This document shows positions 16,600 to 26,406 of a stretch of 64,000 nt of DNA, in pieces. Below the pieces are notes generated by a model, which was not told the origin of the DNA, ran no database searches, and was given only the letters and a program-made list of their open reading frames with translations. The position numbers and the translations under genes are program-made. Source of the DNA: Cognatiluteimonas weifangensis (lineage in GTDB: Bacteria; Pseudomonadota; Gammaproteobacteria; Xanthomonadales; Xanthomonadaceae); NCBI RefSeq assembly GCF_003416885.1, contig NZ_QVPD01000005.1:1-64000 (forward strand), in the 5' to 3' direction. Numbering within the stretch: position 1 is the first letter of the stretch; each line of letters opens with the position of its first letter.

Positions 16600-17944
16600 G
16601 ATCGGGGGTCGCGGCTTCCACGCGCAGTCGCAGTTGCCCGTCCGACAGCCGCGCCTCCAGCGCCGCGCCCACGGCCGCATCGACCACGCTGCGCACGATG
16701 CGGCCGTCCGGATGCTGCAGGATCGCGTAGCCGCGGGCGACCGTGGCCAGCGGACTGACGGCGGCCAGCGAACGCGCCAGCCCGCGCAGGCGCAACGCGT
16801 CGCCGGCGAGCTTGCGCGCGAGTGCGGCGCGCGGCCGCGGCGCGAGCGCCTGCAGCCGCTGCTGCAGGCGGGTCAGCCGCCGCTGCGGATGCAGCGCGCG
16901 CAGCACCGCGTCGGCGTGGCGCAGGCGCGAGCGCTCGCGTTCGCCGCGGCGTTGCCAGGCCGCGCGCAGGCGGCGCAGGGCCTCGGCCTGGCGACGGTGC
17001 AGCAATTGCAAGCGGGCCTGCGGGCGCAGCGCCTGCAGCCGCAGCGCGGCGCGATCGGCGCGCTGCATCGCCTGGCGCAGGCGTTGCCGCTGCAGGTTGC
17101 GCAGGCGCGCGTCGAACGCGCGCAGGCGCCGTTGCAGGTCCTCGGCGTGCGGCACCAGCAGCTCGGCCGCGGCCGAGGGCGTGGGCGCGCGCAGGTCGGC
17201 GGCGAAGTCGGCGAGGCTGAAGTCGGTCTCGTGGCCGATCGCGGACACCACCGGCACCGCGGACGCGGCGATCGTGCGCGCCAGCTGCTCGTCGTTGAAC
17301 GCCCACAGGTCCTCGAGCGAGCCGCCGCCGCGGGTCAGCAGCAGCGCGTCGAAACGGCCGCTGGCGGCCGCCCGGCGCAGCAGGGTCGTGATCTGCGCTG
17401 CCGCGGTCGCACCCTGCACCGGCACCGGCAGGATCTCGACCTCGAGCAGCGGGAAACGCCGCGCCAGCACGCTCAGCACGTCGCGCACCGCGGCGCCGGA
17501 GGGCGAGGTGAGCACCCCCAGCCGGCGCACGTAGGCGGGCAGGGCGCGCTTGCGCGCGGCGTCGAACAGGCCTTCGGCGGCGAGTTTGGCCTTGAGCTCC
17601 TCGAACGCGCGCCGCAACGCGCCTTCGCCGGCCTCTTCCATGTGGTCGAGCACCAGCTGGTAGTCGCCGCGCGCCTCGTACAGGGTCAGCCGCCCGCGCG
17701 CCAGCACCCGCAGGCCTTCGCGCGGGGCGAACTTCAGCCACGTGCTCTTGGGCTTGAACATCGCGCAGCGCACCTGCGCGCGCGCGTCCTTGAGGCAGAA
17801 ATACAGGTGCCCGGACGCCGGCCGCGAAACCCCGCTGAGCTCGCCCTCCACCCACACCAGCGGGAACGCGCCTTCCAGCAGGTCGCGGGCCAGGGTGTTG
17901 AGCTGGCTGGGGGTCAGAACCTCGCCGGCGGCTGCGGTATTCAT
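16595..17944 (-). CDS. xseA: Exodeoxyribonuclease VII large subunit
   Basis: A 449-residue protein. The N-terminal OB-fold ([27 protein letters not shown], then GHLYFCLKD) binds single-stranded DNA. The catalytic core holds [28 protein letters not shown] and [14 protein letters not shown], and a long Arg/Ala-rich coiled coil follows. With XseB it degrades single-stranded DNA. ATG 17944 places LTPSQLN ten residues in, as in relatives; an in-frame ATG at 17962 is possible. The stop codon lies inside the intergenic hairpin. Confidence 0.95.
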   Translation of the reverse strand: MNTAAAGEVLTPSQLNTLARDLLEGAFPLVWVEGELSGVSRPASGHLYFCLKDARAQVRCAMFKPKSTWLKFAPREGLRVLARGRLTLYEARGDYQLVLDHMEEAGEGALRRAFEELKAKLAAEGLFDAARKRALPAYVRRLGVLTSPSGAAVRDVLSVLARRFPLLEVEILPVPVQGATAAAQITTLLRRAAASGRFDALLLTRGGGSLEDLWAFNDEQLARTIAASAVPVVSAIGHETDFSLADFAADLRAPTPSAAAELLVPHAEDLQRRLRAFDARLRNLQRQRLRQAMQRADRAALRLQALRPQARLQLLHRRQAEALRRLRAAWQRRGERERSRLRHADAVLRALHPQRRLTRLQQRLQALAPRPRAALARKLAGDALRLRGLARSLAAVSPLATVARGYAILQHPDGRIVRSVVDAAVGAALEARLSDGQLRLRVEAATPDP

Positions 17945-18119
17945 CGACTCAGGATAGGCCATCGTGGCGCCGCCGGCCGACGGCGACGGGCGCGGGCCGC
18001 GGAGGTCGCCGGGCGTCGCGGTCGCCGGACGGGCCTGCGGCGGGGTGCGATGGGCCATCGCGGGAGGTTCCGCCGGCCGTGCCTGCCGGCGGCCGGAACG
18101 GAACCGCGTGCGCGGTCGC

Positions 18120-18125
18120 TACAAT
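18120..18125 (+). promoter_or_regulatory. Candidate -10 element directly before ispG
   Basis: TACAAT (five of six consensus positions) ends six bases before the ATG at 18132 and no Shine-Dalgarno sequence is visible. The geometry places transcription start at or next to the start codon, that is, a leaderless message. No good -35 is visible 16-18 bases upstream. Confidence 0.45.
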
Positions 18126-18131
18126 GCACGC

Positions 18132-19376
18132 ATGGATGCCTATGGTCCCGCGCCGCGCCGCGTCACCCGCCAGGTCCGGGTCGGCAACGTCCTGGTCGGC
18201 GGCGGCGCCCCGGTCGTCGTGCAGTCGATGACCAACACCGATACCGCCGATGTCGCGGCCACCGTGAAGCAGGTCGCGGACCTGTGGCGCGCCGGCTCCG
18301 AGCTGGTGCGGGTCACGGTCAATACCGCCGCCGCGGCCGCGGCGGTGCCGCGGATCGTGGAACGCCTGCGGATGATGAGCGTGGAGGTGCCGGTCATCGG
18401 CGACTTCCACTACAACGGCCACCAACTGCTGGCCAGGGAGCCGGCCTGCGCGCAGGCGCTGGCCAAGTACCGGATCAATCCCGGCAACGTCGGTTTCGGC
18501 AACAAGCGCGACACCCAGTTCGCGCAGCTGATCGAGTTCGCGCTGCGCCACGACAAGCCGGTGCGGATCGGCGCCAACTGGGGCTCGCTGGACCAGGACC
18601 TGGCGACCCGGCTGATGGACGAGAACGCGCGCCGCGCCGAGCCCTGGGACGCCAGCCGCGTGCTGCGCGAGGCGCTGATCCGCTCGGCGCTGGATTCGGC
18701 GCAGCGTGCGATCGAGCTGGGCCTGCCGGCCGAACGCATCATCCTCTCGGCCAAGGTCAGCGGCGTGCAGGAGCTGGTCGCGGTCTACCGCGACCTGTCC
18801 GCGCGCAGCGACTTCGCCCTGCACCTGGGCCTGACCGAGGCCGGGATCGGCAGCAAGGGCATCGTCGCCTCCTCGGCGGCGCTGGCGGTGCTGCTGCAGG
18901 AAGGCATCGGCGACACCATCCGCATCTCGCTCACGCCCGAGCCGGGCGCCTCGCGCACCCAGGAAGTGATCGTCGCGCAGGAGCTGCTGCAGACCCTGGG
19001 CCTGCGCGCGTTCACGCCGATGGTCACCGCCTGCCCGGGCTGCGGCCGCACCACCTCGGAGTTCTTCCAGCAACTGGCCAAGGTGGTGCAGGAGCACGTG
19101 CGCGAAAAAATGCCGCAGTGGAAGATCACCCACCCTGGCGCCGAACACCTGACCCTGGCGGTGATGGGCTGCGTGGTCAACGGTCCGGGCGAGTCGCGCC
19201 ACGCCGACATCGGCATCTCGCTGCCCGGCACCGGCGAGGCGCCGGCGGCGCCGGTGTTCGTGGACGGCGAAAAGACCGTCACCCTGCGCGGCGACGGCAT
19301 CGCGGCGGATTTCGTCGCCATCATCGACGACTATGTCGAACGCAAATACGGACGGGCCGCCGCCCACAGCGGCTGA
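18132..19376 (+). CDS. ispG: 4-hydroxy-3-methylbut-2-enyl diphosphate synthase (flavodoxin) IspG
   Basis: A 414-residue enzyme of the MEP isoprenoid pathway that reductively converts MEcPP to HMBPP with a [4Fe-4S] cluster. Conserved segments include [26 protein letters not shown], and the cluster ligands in [11 protein letters not shown] and [18 protein letters not shown]. Length and motifs are normal. The ATG at 18132 matches the family N-terminus. Its last 44 bases overlap the start of the following PAP2 gene in another frame. Confidence 0.97.
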   Translation: MDAYGPAPRRVTRQVRVGNVLVGGGAPVVVQSMTNTDTADVAATVKQVADLWRAGSELVRVTVNTAAAAAAVPRIVERLRMMSVEVPVIGDFHYNGHQLLAREPACAQALAKYRINPGNVGFGNKRDTQFAQLIEFALRHDKPVRIGANWGSLDQDLATRLMDENARRAEPWDASRVLREALIRSALDSAQRAIELGLPAERIILSAKVSGVQELVAVYRDLSARSDFALHLGLTEAGIGSKGIVASSAALAVLLQEGIGDTIRISLTPEPGASRTQEVIVAQELLQTLGLRAFTPMVTACPGCGRTTSEFFQQLAKVVQEHVREKMPQWKITHPGAEHLTLAVMGCVVNGPGESRHADIGISLPGTGEAPAAPVFVDGEKTVTLRGDGIAADFVAIIDDYVERKYGRAAAHSG

Positions 19377-20091
19377 GATCGCGCGCAGCGCCCGCGCCGA
19401 GGCGCGTTTCGGCGCCGCGTTCCTGCGCCTGCACGGCCGCCGCCTGCTGCTGGTGTTCGCCGGGCTGCTGCTGCCGCTGTGGGGCTTCGGCGCGCTGGTC
19501 GAGGAGCTGCACGAGGGCGAGCCGTTCTTCTTCGACGCACCGCTGCTGTGGCTGGCGCGCGACCTTGCCGGCGCCGGCTGGGACCGCGCGTTCGTGGCGC
19601 TGTCGGCGCTGGGCTACGGCTACGGCGTGATCCCGGTCGACGTGCTGCTGATCCTGGGGCTGGCGTGGCGGCGGTGGTTGCGCGAAGGCCTGTTCGCGGG
19701 GATCGCCATCGTCGGCTCGGCGCTGCTCAACGTCCTTGCCAAGCATGCCTTCGCGCGGGCGCGGCCGGCGCTGTGGCCGGCGCTGTGGCCGGAAACCAGC
19801 TACAGCTTTCCCAGCGGCCACGCCATGGGCTCGATGACCCTGGCGCTGGTCGTGGTGCTGCTGTGCTGGTACCGGCGCACGCCCGGCGGCCGGCCGCTGC
19901 GCTGGCCGGTGACGATATCCGCCGCGGCGTTCGTGCTGGCGGTGGGGCTGTCGCGGGTGTACCTGGGCGTGCATTACCCCTCCGACATCCTCGCCGGCTG
20001 GGCCGCGGCTTCGGTGTGGACGGTGGGCGCCTACGGGCTGGTGTTCTCCGGCCGCCAGCGGCCCTGGCAACTGCGCCTGCCGCGGTCGTAG
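19333..20091 (+). CDS. PAP2-family membrane phosphatase
   Basis: A 252-residue integral membrane protein with about six helices and the full phosphatidic acid phosphatase type 2 signature: [20 protein letters not shown] and [12 protein letters not shown], giving the catalytic His pair and Asp. Such enzymes act on lipid phosphates or undecaprenyl diphosphate in the periplasmic leaflet. An undecaprenyl diphosphate phosphatase role would fit the neighbouring isoprenoid gene but is inference. The start lies 44 bases inside ispG; that overlap is long, so an internal start is possible, although none is obviously better. Confidence 0.85.
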   Translation: MSNANTDGPPPTAAEIARSARAEARFGAAFLRLHGRRLLLVFAGLLLPLWGFGALVEELHEGEPFFFDAPLLWLARDLAGAGWDRAFVALSALGYGYGVIPVDVLLILGLAWRRWLREGLFAGIAIVGSALLNVLAKHAFARARPALWPALWPETSYSFPSGHAMGSMTLALVVVLLCWYRRTPGGRPLRWPVTISAAAFVLAVGLSRVYLGVHYPSDILAGWAAASVWTVGAYGLVFSGRQRPWQLRLPRS

Positions 20092-20184
20092 CGGCAGGGA
20101 TTGGCGGGATTGCGGGCATCGGGTCGGCAGGGGCTCGCCGGGCGGTCGTGTGCCGGAGCGGCCGCCGACGCAGCACGCACCGCC

Positions 20185-21117
20185 TCATTCGCCCGGCTTG
20201 GCCGCCTCGACCGGGGCGCTGGTGGCGGCGCGCCGCGACAGCTGCGCCTCGCGATGCGCGATGTAGCCATTGGCACCGAAGATGATCAACGCACCGATCA
20301 CCGTCCAGCGGCTGATCACCTCGTCGAACAGCAGCCACGCCAGCGCGGTCACCAGCGGCAGCTGCATGAAGCTGATCGGGGTCAGGGCCGAGACCTCGCC
20401 CAGCTTCAGCGCCCGGGTCCAGAACAGCTGGCCGCCGGTGCCCAGCACGCCGATCGCCGCCAGCCACAGCCAGGCGATGCCCTGCGGCCATTGCCACGCG
20501 AACAATGCCGGCAGCAGCGACATCGGCACCCAGAACGCGTAGGTGTAGAACACGATCGTGTCCGGCGCGTCGACCCGCGACAGCTGCTTGATCTGGATCG
20601 CGACGATGCTGCTCAGCACCGCCGCCGCGACCGCCACCAGCGAGCCGGCGCTGAAGCCTTCGGTACCGGGACGCACGATCACCAGCACGCCGATGAAGCC
20701 CAGGATCACCGCGGTCCAGCGCCGGCGCCGCACGATTTCGCCGAGCCAGATCACCGCCGCGATGGTCACGAACAGCGGCGCCGAGTAGGACAGCGAGATC
20801 GCTTGCGCCATCGGCAGGTGGCCGATCGCCCAGAAGCCGCACAGCATCGAGGCCACGCCGATCGCGCAGCGCACGAAGTAGCGCGGCAGTTGTTGCGTGC
20901 GGAACACCGCACGGCCGCCGCGGCGGAGGAACGGCAGCAGCGCCAGCAGGCCGAAGAAGTTGCGGAAGAACGCGATTTCCACCGTGGCGATGCCGGCATC
21001 GGAAGCCAGCCGGATCACCACCGCCATCAGGCCGAAGAAGGTGGTGCTGAGCAGCATCAGCGATGCGGCCTTGAGGAACGGGGCCGGGCGCTCCGCCTCG
21101 GGCCGCTGCGCGCTCAC
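20185..21117 (-). CDS. EamA/DMT-family permease (S-adenosylmethionine- or RhaT-like exporter fold)
   Basis: A 310-residue protein with ten predicted membrane helices in two EamA halves (LLSTTFFGLMAVVIRLAS at the start, QLPLVTALAWLLFDEVISRW in the second half). The start is GTG at 21117, overlapping the murB stop (GTGA), so it is translationally coupled to murB. Drug/metabolite transporter family members move small metabolites; the substrate here is unknown. The C-terminal tail is charged and probably cytoplasmic. Confidence 0.85.
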   Translation of the reverse strand: MSAQRPEAERPAPFLKAASLMLLSTTFFGLMAVVIRLASDAGIATVEIAFFRNFFGLLALLPFLRRGGRAVFRTQQLPRYFVRCAIGVASMLCGFWAIGHLPMAQAISLSYSAPLFVTIAAVIWLGEIVRRRRWTAVILGFIGVLVIVRPGTEGFSAGSLVAVAAAVLSSIVAIQIKQLSRVDAPDTIVFYTYAFWVPMSLLPALFAWQWPQGIAWLWLAAIGVLGTGGQLFWTRALKLGEVSALTPISFMQLPLVTALAWLLFDEVISRWTVIGALIIFGANGYIAHREAQLSRRAATSAPVEAAKPGE

Positions 21118-22166
21118 CAATGCGCCCCGATGATCCGCGGTTCCGGCTCCAGCGCCACGCCGAAGCGTGCGTGCACCGAGGCGGCGATCCGTCGCGCCAG
21201 GTCCAGCAGCTGCGCGCCGCTGGCGTGGCCGTGGTTGACCAGCACCAGCGCATGCGAGGCAGCGATGCCGGCGTCGCCCTCGCGGTGTCCCTTCCAGCCG
21301 CAGGCCTCGATCAGCCATGCGGCCGAGAGCTTGCGCAGGGCCGCATCGCCGCCGCCGAACGCCGGCAGCGACGGATGCTCGGCCTGCAGCACCTGCGCCT
21401 GCGCGGCCGGCACGATCGGATTCTTGAAGAAGCTGCCGGCGTTGCCGAGCACGGCCGGGTCGGGCAGCTTGCGGCGGCGGATGCGGCACACGGCCTCGGC
21501 CACCAGCGAGGGGCGCGGCGCGTCCGCACCCATCGCGGCCAGTTCCGCGCCGAGCCCGGCGTAGTCCAGGCGCAGCGCCGGCGTGCGCGACAGCGCGAAC
21601 TCCACCGCGGTCACCACGAACCGCTCCGGCGCGTGCTTGAACAGGCTGTCCCGGTACGCGAACGCGCAGTCGGCGGCGGACAGCCGCCGCAGCGTGCCGG
21701 CGGCGCGCTCGAAGGCTTCGACCGCGTGGATGCGCTCGCGCACTTCCACCCCGTAGGCGCCGATGTTCTGGATCGGCGCGGCGCCGACGGTGCCGGGGAT
21801 CAGCGCCAGGTTCTCCAGCCCGGCCAGGCCATGGCCCAGGGTCCACAGCACCAGCGCGTGCCACTCCACGCCGGCGTCGGCGCGCACGATCGCGCGCTCG
21901 CCGTCGTCCTCGAGCATCCGGATCCGCTGTCCACCCAGCGCCAGCACCGCGCCGGGCGGATCGCCGGCGAACAGCAGGTTGCTGCCGCCGCCGAGCACCA
22001 GCACCGGCTCGTCGCGCAGCAGCGCGTAGCCGAACAGTTCCGGCAGCGCGGCGGCATCGGCCACTTCCACCAGCAGCGGCGCGCGCGCGGACACGCCGAA
22101 GGTGTTGCGCGCGTCCAGGCGCGCGTTCTCGAGCAGCCGGTAACCGCCCATCGCGGCCTCAGTCAT
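21114..22166 (-). CDS. murB: UDP-N-acetylenolpyruvoylglucosamine reductase MurB
   Basis: A 350-residue type I MurB. It reduces UDP-GlcNAc-enolpyruvate to UDP-MurNAc with FAD and NADPH in peptidoglycan precursor synthesis. FAD-site motifs are [14 protein letters not shown] and [23 protein letters not shown]; catalytic segments are FAYRDSLFK (YRxS), [12 protein letters not shown] (the acid Ser) and [19 protein letters not shown]. It overlaps pyrD by eight bases upstream and the permease downstream, forming a pyrD-murB-permease unit. Confidence 0.96.
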   Translation of the reverse strand: MTEAAMGGYRLLENARLDARNTFGVSARAPLLVEVADAAALPELFGYALLRDEPVLVLGGGSNLLFAGDPPGAVLALGGQRIRMLEDDGERAIVRADAGVEWHALVLWTLGHGLAGLENLALIPGTVGAAPIQNIGAYGVEVRERIHAVEAFERAAGTLRRLSAADCAFAYRDSLFKHAPERFVVTAVEFALSRTPALRLDYAGLGAELAAMGADAPRPSLVAEAVCRIRRRKLPDPAVLGNAGSFFKNPIVPAAQAQVLQAEHPSLPAFGGGDAALRKLSAAWLIEACGWKGHREGDAGIAASHALVLVNHGHASGAQLLDLARRIAASVHARFGVALEPEPRIIGAHW

Positions 22167-23217
22167 GCGGCGGCAGGTTGCCGCGGCTGGGGGCTTCCTT
22201 GCGCCGGCGCATGGCTTCGACGCATTCGCCGATCAACGCCGGGCCGCGGTACACCAGCCCGGTGTAGGTCTGCACCAGCGCCGCGCCGGCGGCCATCTTC
22301 TTGGCCGCGTCGGCGCCGTGCAGGATGCCGCCGACGCCGATCAACGGAATCGACTCGGGCAGGCGCGTGCGCAGCATCCGCAGCACCGCGGTCGATTTGT
22401 CCATCAACGGCGCGCCGGACAGGCCGCCGCTCTCGCGCGCGTGCGGATCGTCCTGCACCGCGAGCCGCGATACCGTGGTGTTGGTGGCGATGACGCCGTC
22501 CACCTGCAGGTCGGACAGGACCCGGCCGGCGGCGTCGATGTCGTCGTCCGAGAGATCGGGCGAGACCTTGACCAGCATCGGCACGCGCTTGCCGTGCCGG
22601 GCGCCGAGCCGCTCCTGCGCCTCGCGCAGCGCGCCCACCAGCCGCCGCAGGGCCTGCTCCTCCTGCAGCTCGCGCAGGCCGGCGGTGTTGGGCGAGGAGA
22701 TGTTGACGGTGACGTAGTCGGCCAGCGGATACACCCGCTCCAGGCAGAACAGGTAGTCGGATTCGGCCGACTCGTTGGGCGTGTCCTTGTTCCGGCCGAT
22801 GTTGATGCCGAGCAAGCCGCCCTTGCGCCGGGCGCGGCCGACGTTGCGCACCAGCGCCTCGACGCCGTCGTTGTTGAAGCCCATGCGGTTGATGATCGCG
22901 CGGTACCGCGGCAGGCGGAACATCCGCGGCTTCGGATTGCCCGGTTGCGGCCGTGGCGTCACCGTGCCGACCTCGACGAAGCCGAAGCCCAGCGCCAGCA
23001 GCGCGTCGACGTGGGCGCCGTTCTTGTCCAGCCCGGCGGCCAGGCCGACCGGATTGGGAAAAGCCAGCCCCAGCGCCCTGGTCGGCAGCGGCTGCGGCCG
23101 GGCCGCGAGCAGCGGGTCGAGCCCGCAGCGATACGCGCTTTCCAGCGCCGAGAGCCCGAGCGCATGCGCGCGCTCGGGCTCCAGGCCGAACAGGAACGGG
23201 CGGGCGAGGCCGTACAT
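22159..23217 (-). CDS. pyrD: Dihydroorotate dehydrogenase (quinone), class 2
   Basis: A 352-residue membrane-associated enzyme that oxidises dihydroorotate to orotate in pyrimidine synthesis, passing electrons to quinone through FMN. Seen are the class 2 N-terminal helix region ([18 protein letters not shown]), [45 protein letters not shown] with the catalytic Ser, and [15 protein letters not shown] 23217 gives the standard N-terminus. It heads the pyrD-murB-permease overlap group. Confidence 0.97.
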   Translation of the reverse strand: MYGLARPFLFGLEPERAHALGLSALESAYRCGLDPLLAARPQPLPTRALGLAFPNPVGLAAGLDKNGAHVDALLALGFGFVEVGTVTPRPQPGNPKPRMFRLPRYRAIINRMGFNNDGVEALVRNVGRARRKGGLLGINIGRNKDTPNESAESDYLFCLERVYPLADYVTVNISSPNTAGLRELQEEQALRRLVGALREAQERLGARHGKRVPMLVKVSPDLSDDDIDAAGRVLSDLQVDGVIATNTTVSRLAVQDDPHARESGGLSGAPLMDKSTAVLRMLRTRLPESIPLIGVGGILHGADAAKKMAAGAALVQTYTGLVYRGPALIGECVEAMRRRKEAPSRGNLPPHD

Positions 23218-23335
23218 CGTCAAGGGCGGATCCCCGGGCTTGCCGTGGTCCCGGCGCAAGCCGGGATCCGGCGACGTTCGATTCGTTGGTCGCGAAAACG
23301 CGGGATTCCAGCTTGCGCGGGAATGAGGGAAAAAA

Positions 23336-24868
23336 CTACAGGTCGAACTTGATGCCCTGCGCCAGCGGCAGCGAATCGGAGTAGTTGATGGTGTTGGTCT
23401 GCCGGCGCATGTAGGCGCGCCAGGCGTCCGACCCCGACTCACGGCCGCCGCCGGTTTCCTTCTCGCCGCCGAAGGCGCCGCCGATCTCCGCGCCCGAGGT
23501 GCCGATGTTGACGTTGGCGATGCCGCAGTCCGAGCCGGCCGCCGACAGGAACTTCTCCGCCGCCTTCAGGTTGTTGGTGAAGATCGAGGACGACAGGCCC
23601 TGCGGCACGTCGTTCTGCATCGCGATGGCGTCGTCGAGGTCGCGGAACTTCATCACGTACAGGATCGGGGCGAAGGTTTCGGTCTGCACCACCTCGGCGC
23701 TGTTGGCCAGGCCGGTGACGATGGTCGGCAGCACGAAGTTGCCCGGGCGCTCGAGCGCGGCGCCGCCGCTGGCGACGGTGCCGCCGGCCGCCTTCGCCTT
23801 CGCGATCGCGTCCAGGTAGGCCTGCACCGCGTCGCGGCTGTTGAGCGGGCCCATCAGGTTCTTCGGGTCGGTGGGGTCGCCGATCTTGCCTTCGACCTGC
23901 TTGTACGCGGCGACCAGCCGGGCCAGCACGTCGTCGTGGATCTTCTCGTGCACGAACAGGCGACGGGTGGTGGTGCAGCGCTGGCCGGCGGTGCCGACCG
24001 CGCCGAACACGATCCCCGGGATCGCCAGCTTCAGGTCGGCGGTCTCGTCGAGGATGATCGCGTTGTTGCCGCCCAGTTCCAGCAGCGAGCGGCCCATGCG
24101 CCGGGCCACGCGCTCGCCGACCATGCGCCCGACCCGGGTGGAGCCGGTGAAGGAGATCAGCGCGACGCGCCTGTCGTCGACGAAGCCCTGCGCCAGCTCG
24201 TTGCCGGCGTCGTTGAACAGGAAGAACAGGTCGGGGAAGCCGCCCTGCTTCAGCGCCTGGTTGCAGATCCGCAGCGCCGCGATCGCCGACAGCGGCACCT
24301 TGGGCGAGGGCTTCCAGATCGAGATGTCGCCGCATGCCGCCGCGACGAAGGAATTCCAGGCCCAGACCGCGACCGGGAAGTTGAACGCCGAGATGATCCC
24401 GACCAGGCCCAGCGGGTGCCACTGCTCGTACATGCGGTGGCCGGGGCGCTCGGAATGCATGGTCAGGCCGTACAGCTGGCGCGAGAGGCCGACGGCGAAG
24501 TCGCCGATGTCGATCATCTCCTGCACCTCGCCGTCGCCCTCGGGCTTGGACTTGCCCATTTCCAGCGCCACCAGCGAGCCGAGCTTGTCCTTGTTGGCGC
24601 GCAGCGCGTCCGCGCACAGGCGGATGGCCTCGCCGCGGCGCGGCGCCGGGGTCGTGCGCCAGACCTTGAACGCGGCCTGGGCGCGCTCGACGATGGTGTC
24701 GTAGTCCTCCTGCGAGGACGCCTGCACCCGCGCCAGCACGCTGCCGTCGGTGGGATTGACCGGTTCCAGCACGCCGGCATCGCGGGTCTGCGACCACTCG
24801 CCGTTGCCGAGGTAGGTGCCGGACTCGTTGTCGCCGAGGCCGAGGGCGGTGAGGACGGGGTGGGTCAT
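23336..24868 (-). CDS. amaB: Aldehyde dehydrogenase, AmaB/ALDH7 type (piperideine-6-carboxylate / aminoadipate semialdehyde)
   Basis: A 510-residue ALDH that follows the ALDH7A1/antiquitin pattern ([52 protein letters not shown] and the catalytic Cys in [13 protein letters not shown]-terminal [20 protein letters not shown]). The family oxidises alpha-aminoadipic semialdehyde, the last step of lysine catabolism through pipecolate. ATG 24868 has GGAG 12 bases upstream. It lies beside tRNA-Arg and about 12 kb from a stand-alone lysA, which is suggestive but not proof of a shared lysine route. Confidence 0.88.
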   Translation of the reverse strand: MTHPVLTALGLGDNESGTYLGNGEWSQTRDAGVLEPVNPTDGSVLARVQASSQEDYDTIVERAQAAFKVWRTTPAPRRGEAIRLCADALRANKDKLGSLVALEMGKSKPEGDGEVQEMIDIGDFAVGLSRQLYGLTMHSERPGHRMYEQWHPLGLVGIISAFNFPVAVWAWNSFVAAACGDISIWKPSPKVPLSAIAALRICNQALKQGGFPDLFFLFNDAGNELAQGFVDDRRVALISFTGSTRVGRMVGERVARRMGRSLLELGGNNAIILDETADLKLAIPGIVFGAVGTAGQRCTTTRRLFVHEKIHDDVLARLVAAYKQVEGKIGDPTDPKNLMGPLNSRDAVQAYLDAIAKAKAAGGTVASGGAALERPGNFVLPTIVTGLANSAEVVQTETFAPILYVMKFRDLDDAIAMQNDVPQGLSSSIFTNNLKAAEKFLSAAGSDCGIANVNIGTSGAEIGGAFGGEKETGGGRESGSDAWRAYMRRQTNTINYSDSLPLAQGIKFDL

Positions 24869-24937
24869 CGTGAGGAACTCCAGATTGATGCTGTCCGGGC
24901 GCGTTGCACCGCTTCCGGGTGGCTTTTCCATTGGATC

Positions 24938-24957
24938 CCCGCACGGGGATGTGCGGG
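24938..24957 (-). other. Small GC hairpin downstream of tRNA-Arg
   Basis: CCCGCAC (24938-24944) pairs with GTGCGGG (24951-24957) around a six-base loop. It lies between the tRNA 3' end and the aldehyde dehydrogenase on the same strand. No T-run follows, so it may be a processing or pausing element rather than a terminator. Confidence 0.35.
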
Positions 24958-24984
24958 CTCTTGCAGAGGGACCTGCATAACCTC

Positions 24985-25061
24985 TGGCGCCCCCGGCGCG
25001 ATTCGAACGCACGACCTTCCCCTTAGGAGGGGGACGCTCTATCCAGCTGAGCTACGGGGGC
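24985..25061 (-). tRNA. tRNA-Arg (anticodon CCU)
   Basis: The 77-nt cloverleaf reads GCCCCCG at the acceptor 5' end, a D-arm GCTC...GAGC, an anticodon loop CTCCTAA with CCT at positions 34-36, the T-loop GTTCGAATC, a matching CGGGGGC arm and an encoded CCA at 24985-24987. It decodes AGG, a rare codon in such GC-rich genomes. Confidence 0.95.
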
Positions 25062-25136
25062 AATCGCTGATTTTCGCATGGGCGCGGCTCGGCAGGCCAA
25101 TCGCGCCGCCCCCGCGCCGGCCCCCGGGGCCGGGCC

Positions 25137-26384
25137 CTACGGCGTGGCCACCGCGTCCCCGCGCGACTGCCGCGCGACGATGCTGGTGGCGGTGAGGTCG
25201 GCGCTGACGTTGCCGACGGTGGCGAACACGTCCGGGATCGTGTCCACCGCCAGCAGCAGGCCCAGCGGGCCGACCGGCAGGCCCATCGCCTGGGTCACCG
25301 GCAGGTTGGTGGCCATGAAGCTGACCTGTCCCGGCAGCCCCACCGAACCCAGGCTGATCACCACCGCCAGCGCGGCGCCGGTGGCCAGCTGCGCGGCGCT
25401 GAGGTCGACGCCGAAGGCCCAGGCGATGAAGCAGGCCGAGGCCAGGTACTGGATCGGGCTGGCGATGCGGAACAGCGATACCGCCATCGGCAGCACCAGC
25501 GAGGCGACCTGCGGCGGATAGCCCAGGTGGCGGTCGGCGCTCTGCAGCATCGCCGGCAGCGAGGCCAGCGAGGACTGGGTGCTGGCCGCGACCACCTGCG
25601 CCGGCACCAGCCCGGCGAGGAAGTGGCGCAGGCGCTCGCCGCCCCACAGTACCGCCAGCGGCAGCATCATCGCCGTGGCCGCCAGGTACAGCAGGCATTC
25701 CAGCAGGATGTACACCCCCAGCGCGCTGAGCATGCTCAACCCGGAGCGCGCGCACACCGCCAGGATCAGGGCGAACACGCCCGCGGGCGCCGCCCACAGC
25801 ACCCAGCGCACGACCACGATCATCGCGTCGGCGATCGCCTGGAAGAAATCGACCATCTTCGCGCGGTGGTCGGCGCCGATCCGGGTCAGGGCGAAGCCGA
25901 AGAACAGGGCGAACACCACCAGCGGCAGCATCGCGCTCTGCGCGGCGGCGGCGATCGCGTTGCTGGGGACGATCGCGGTCAGCGCATCGGCCCAGCCGGC
26001 GGGCGCGGTGGCCGCGGGCGCGCCGTCGGAGGCGCCGTGCAGGGCCGCGGCCAGGCCGGGATCGCGCGGCACCAGCGACAGCGCCAGCGGCGCCACCAGC
26101 GCGGTGAACGCCGCCACCCCGGACAGGATCGTCAGGAACACCAGGATCGCGCGCCGCGCGACCCGGCCGGAGCTGGCCGCATCGCTGGCGGTATTGACGC
26201 CCACGATCACCAGCGCCAGCACCAGCGGCACCACCGTCATCTGCAGGGCGTTGAGCCAGAGCTTGCCGAAGGGCTGAACCAGGTCGGCCGCGCGCACTCC
26301 GAGCGCGGGATCCAGCCAGGCCAGCAGCAGGCCGATGACGGCGCCGGCGGCGAGGCCGGTGAGGATGCGGGCGGTGGCGCTCAT
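25137..26384 (-). CDS. Dicarboxylate/amino acid:cation symporter (DAACS family)
   Basis: A 415-residue membrane transporter of the GltP/GltT/DctA fold with about eight helices and two re-entrant loops: PSNAIAAAAQSAMLPLVVFALFFGFAL, a serine-rich AASTQSSLASLPAML (HP1 type) and VSLGSVGLPGQ-like HP2. The usual NMDGT motif is replaced by AVSLFRIASP, so substrate choice may differ from glutamate/aspartate. It is the last gene of the minus-strand arm of the putative cell-wall peptide cluster, where uptake of a released amino acid such as glutamate would make sense (inference). Confidence 0.88.
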   Translation of the reverse strand: MSATARILTGLAAGAVIGLLLAWLDPALGVRAADLVQPFGKLWLNALQMTVVPLVLALVIVGVNTASDAASSGRVARRAILVFLTILSGVAAFTALVAPLALSLVPRDPGLAAALHGASDGAPAATAPAGWADALTAIVPSNAIAAAAQSAMLPLVVFALFFGFALTRIGADHRAKMVDFFQAIADAMIVVVRWVLWAAPAGVFALILAVCARSGLSMLSALGVYILLECLLYLAATAMMLPLAVLWGGERLRHFLAGLVPAQVVAASTQSSLASLPAMLQSADRHLGYPPQVASLVLPMAVSLFRIASPIQYLASACFIAWAFGVDLSAAQLATGAALAVVISLGSVGLPGQVSFMATNLPVTQAMGLPVGPLGLLLAVDTIPDVFATVGNVSADLTATSIVARQSRGDAVATP

Positions 26385-26406
26385 GCGGGCTCCGGGGCGG
26401 GGGCGG

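Noticed and set aside
23218..23335. Possible terminator or small RNA between pyrD and the AmaB-type gene
   Set aside because: There are weak inverted segments around GGATCCCCGGG and GCCGGGATCC but no T-run and no stable single stem; it looks like remnants of a dispersed repeat.
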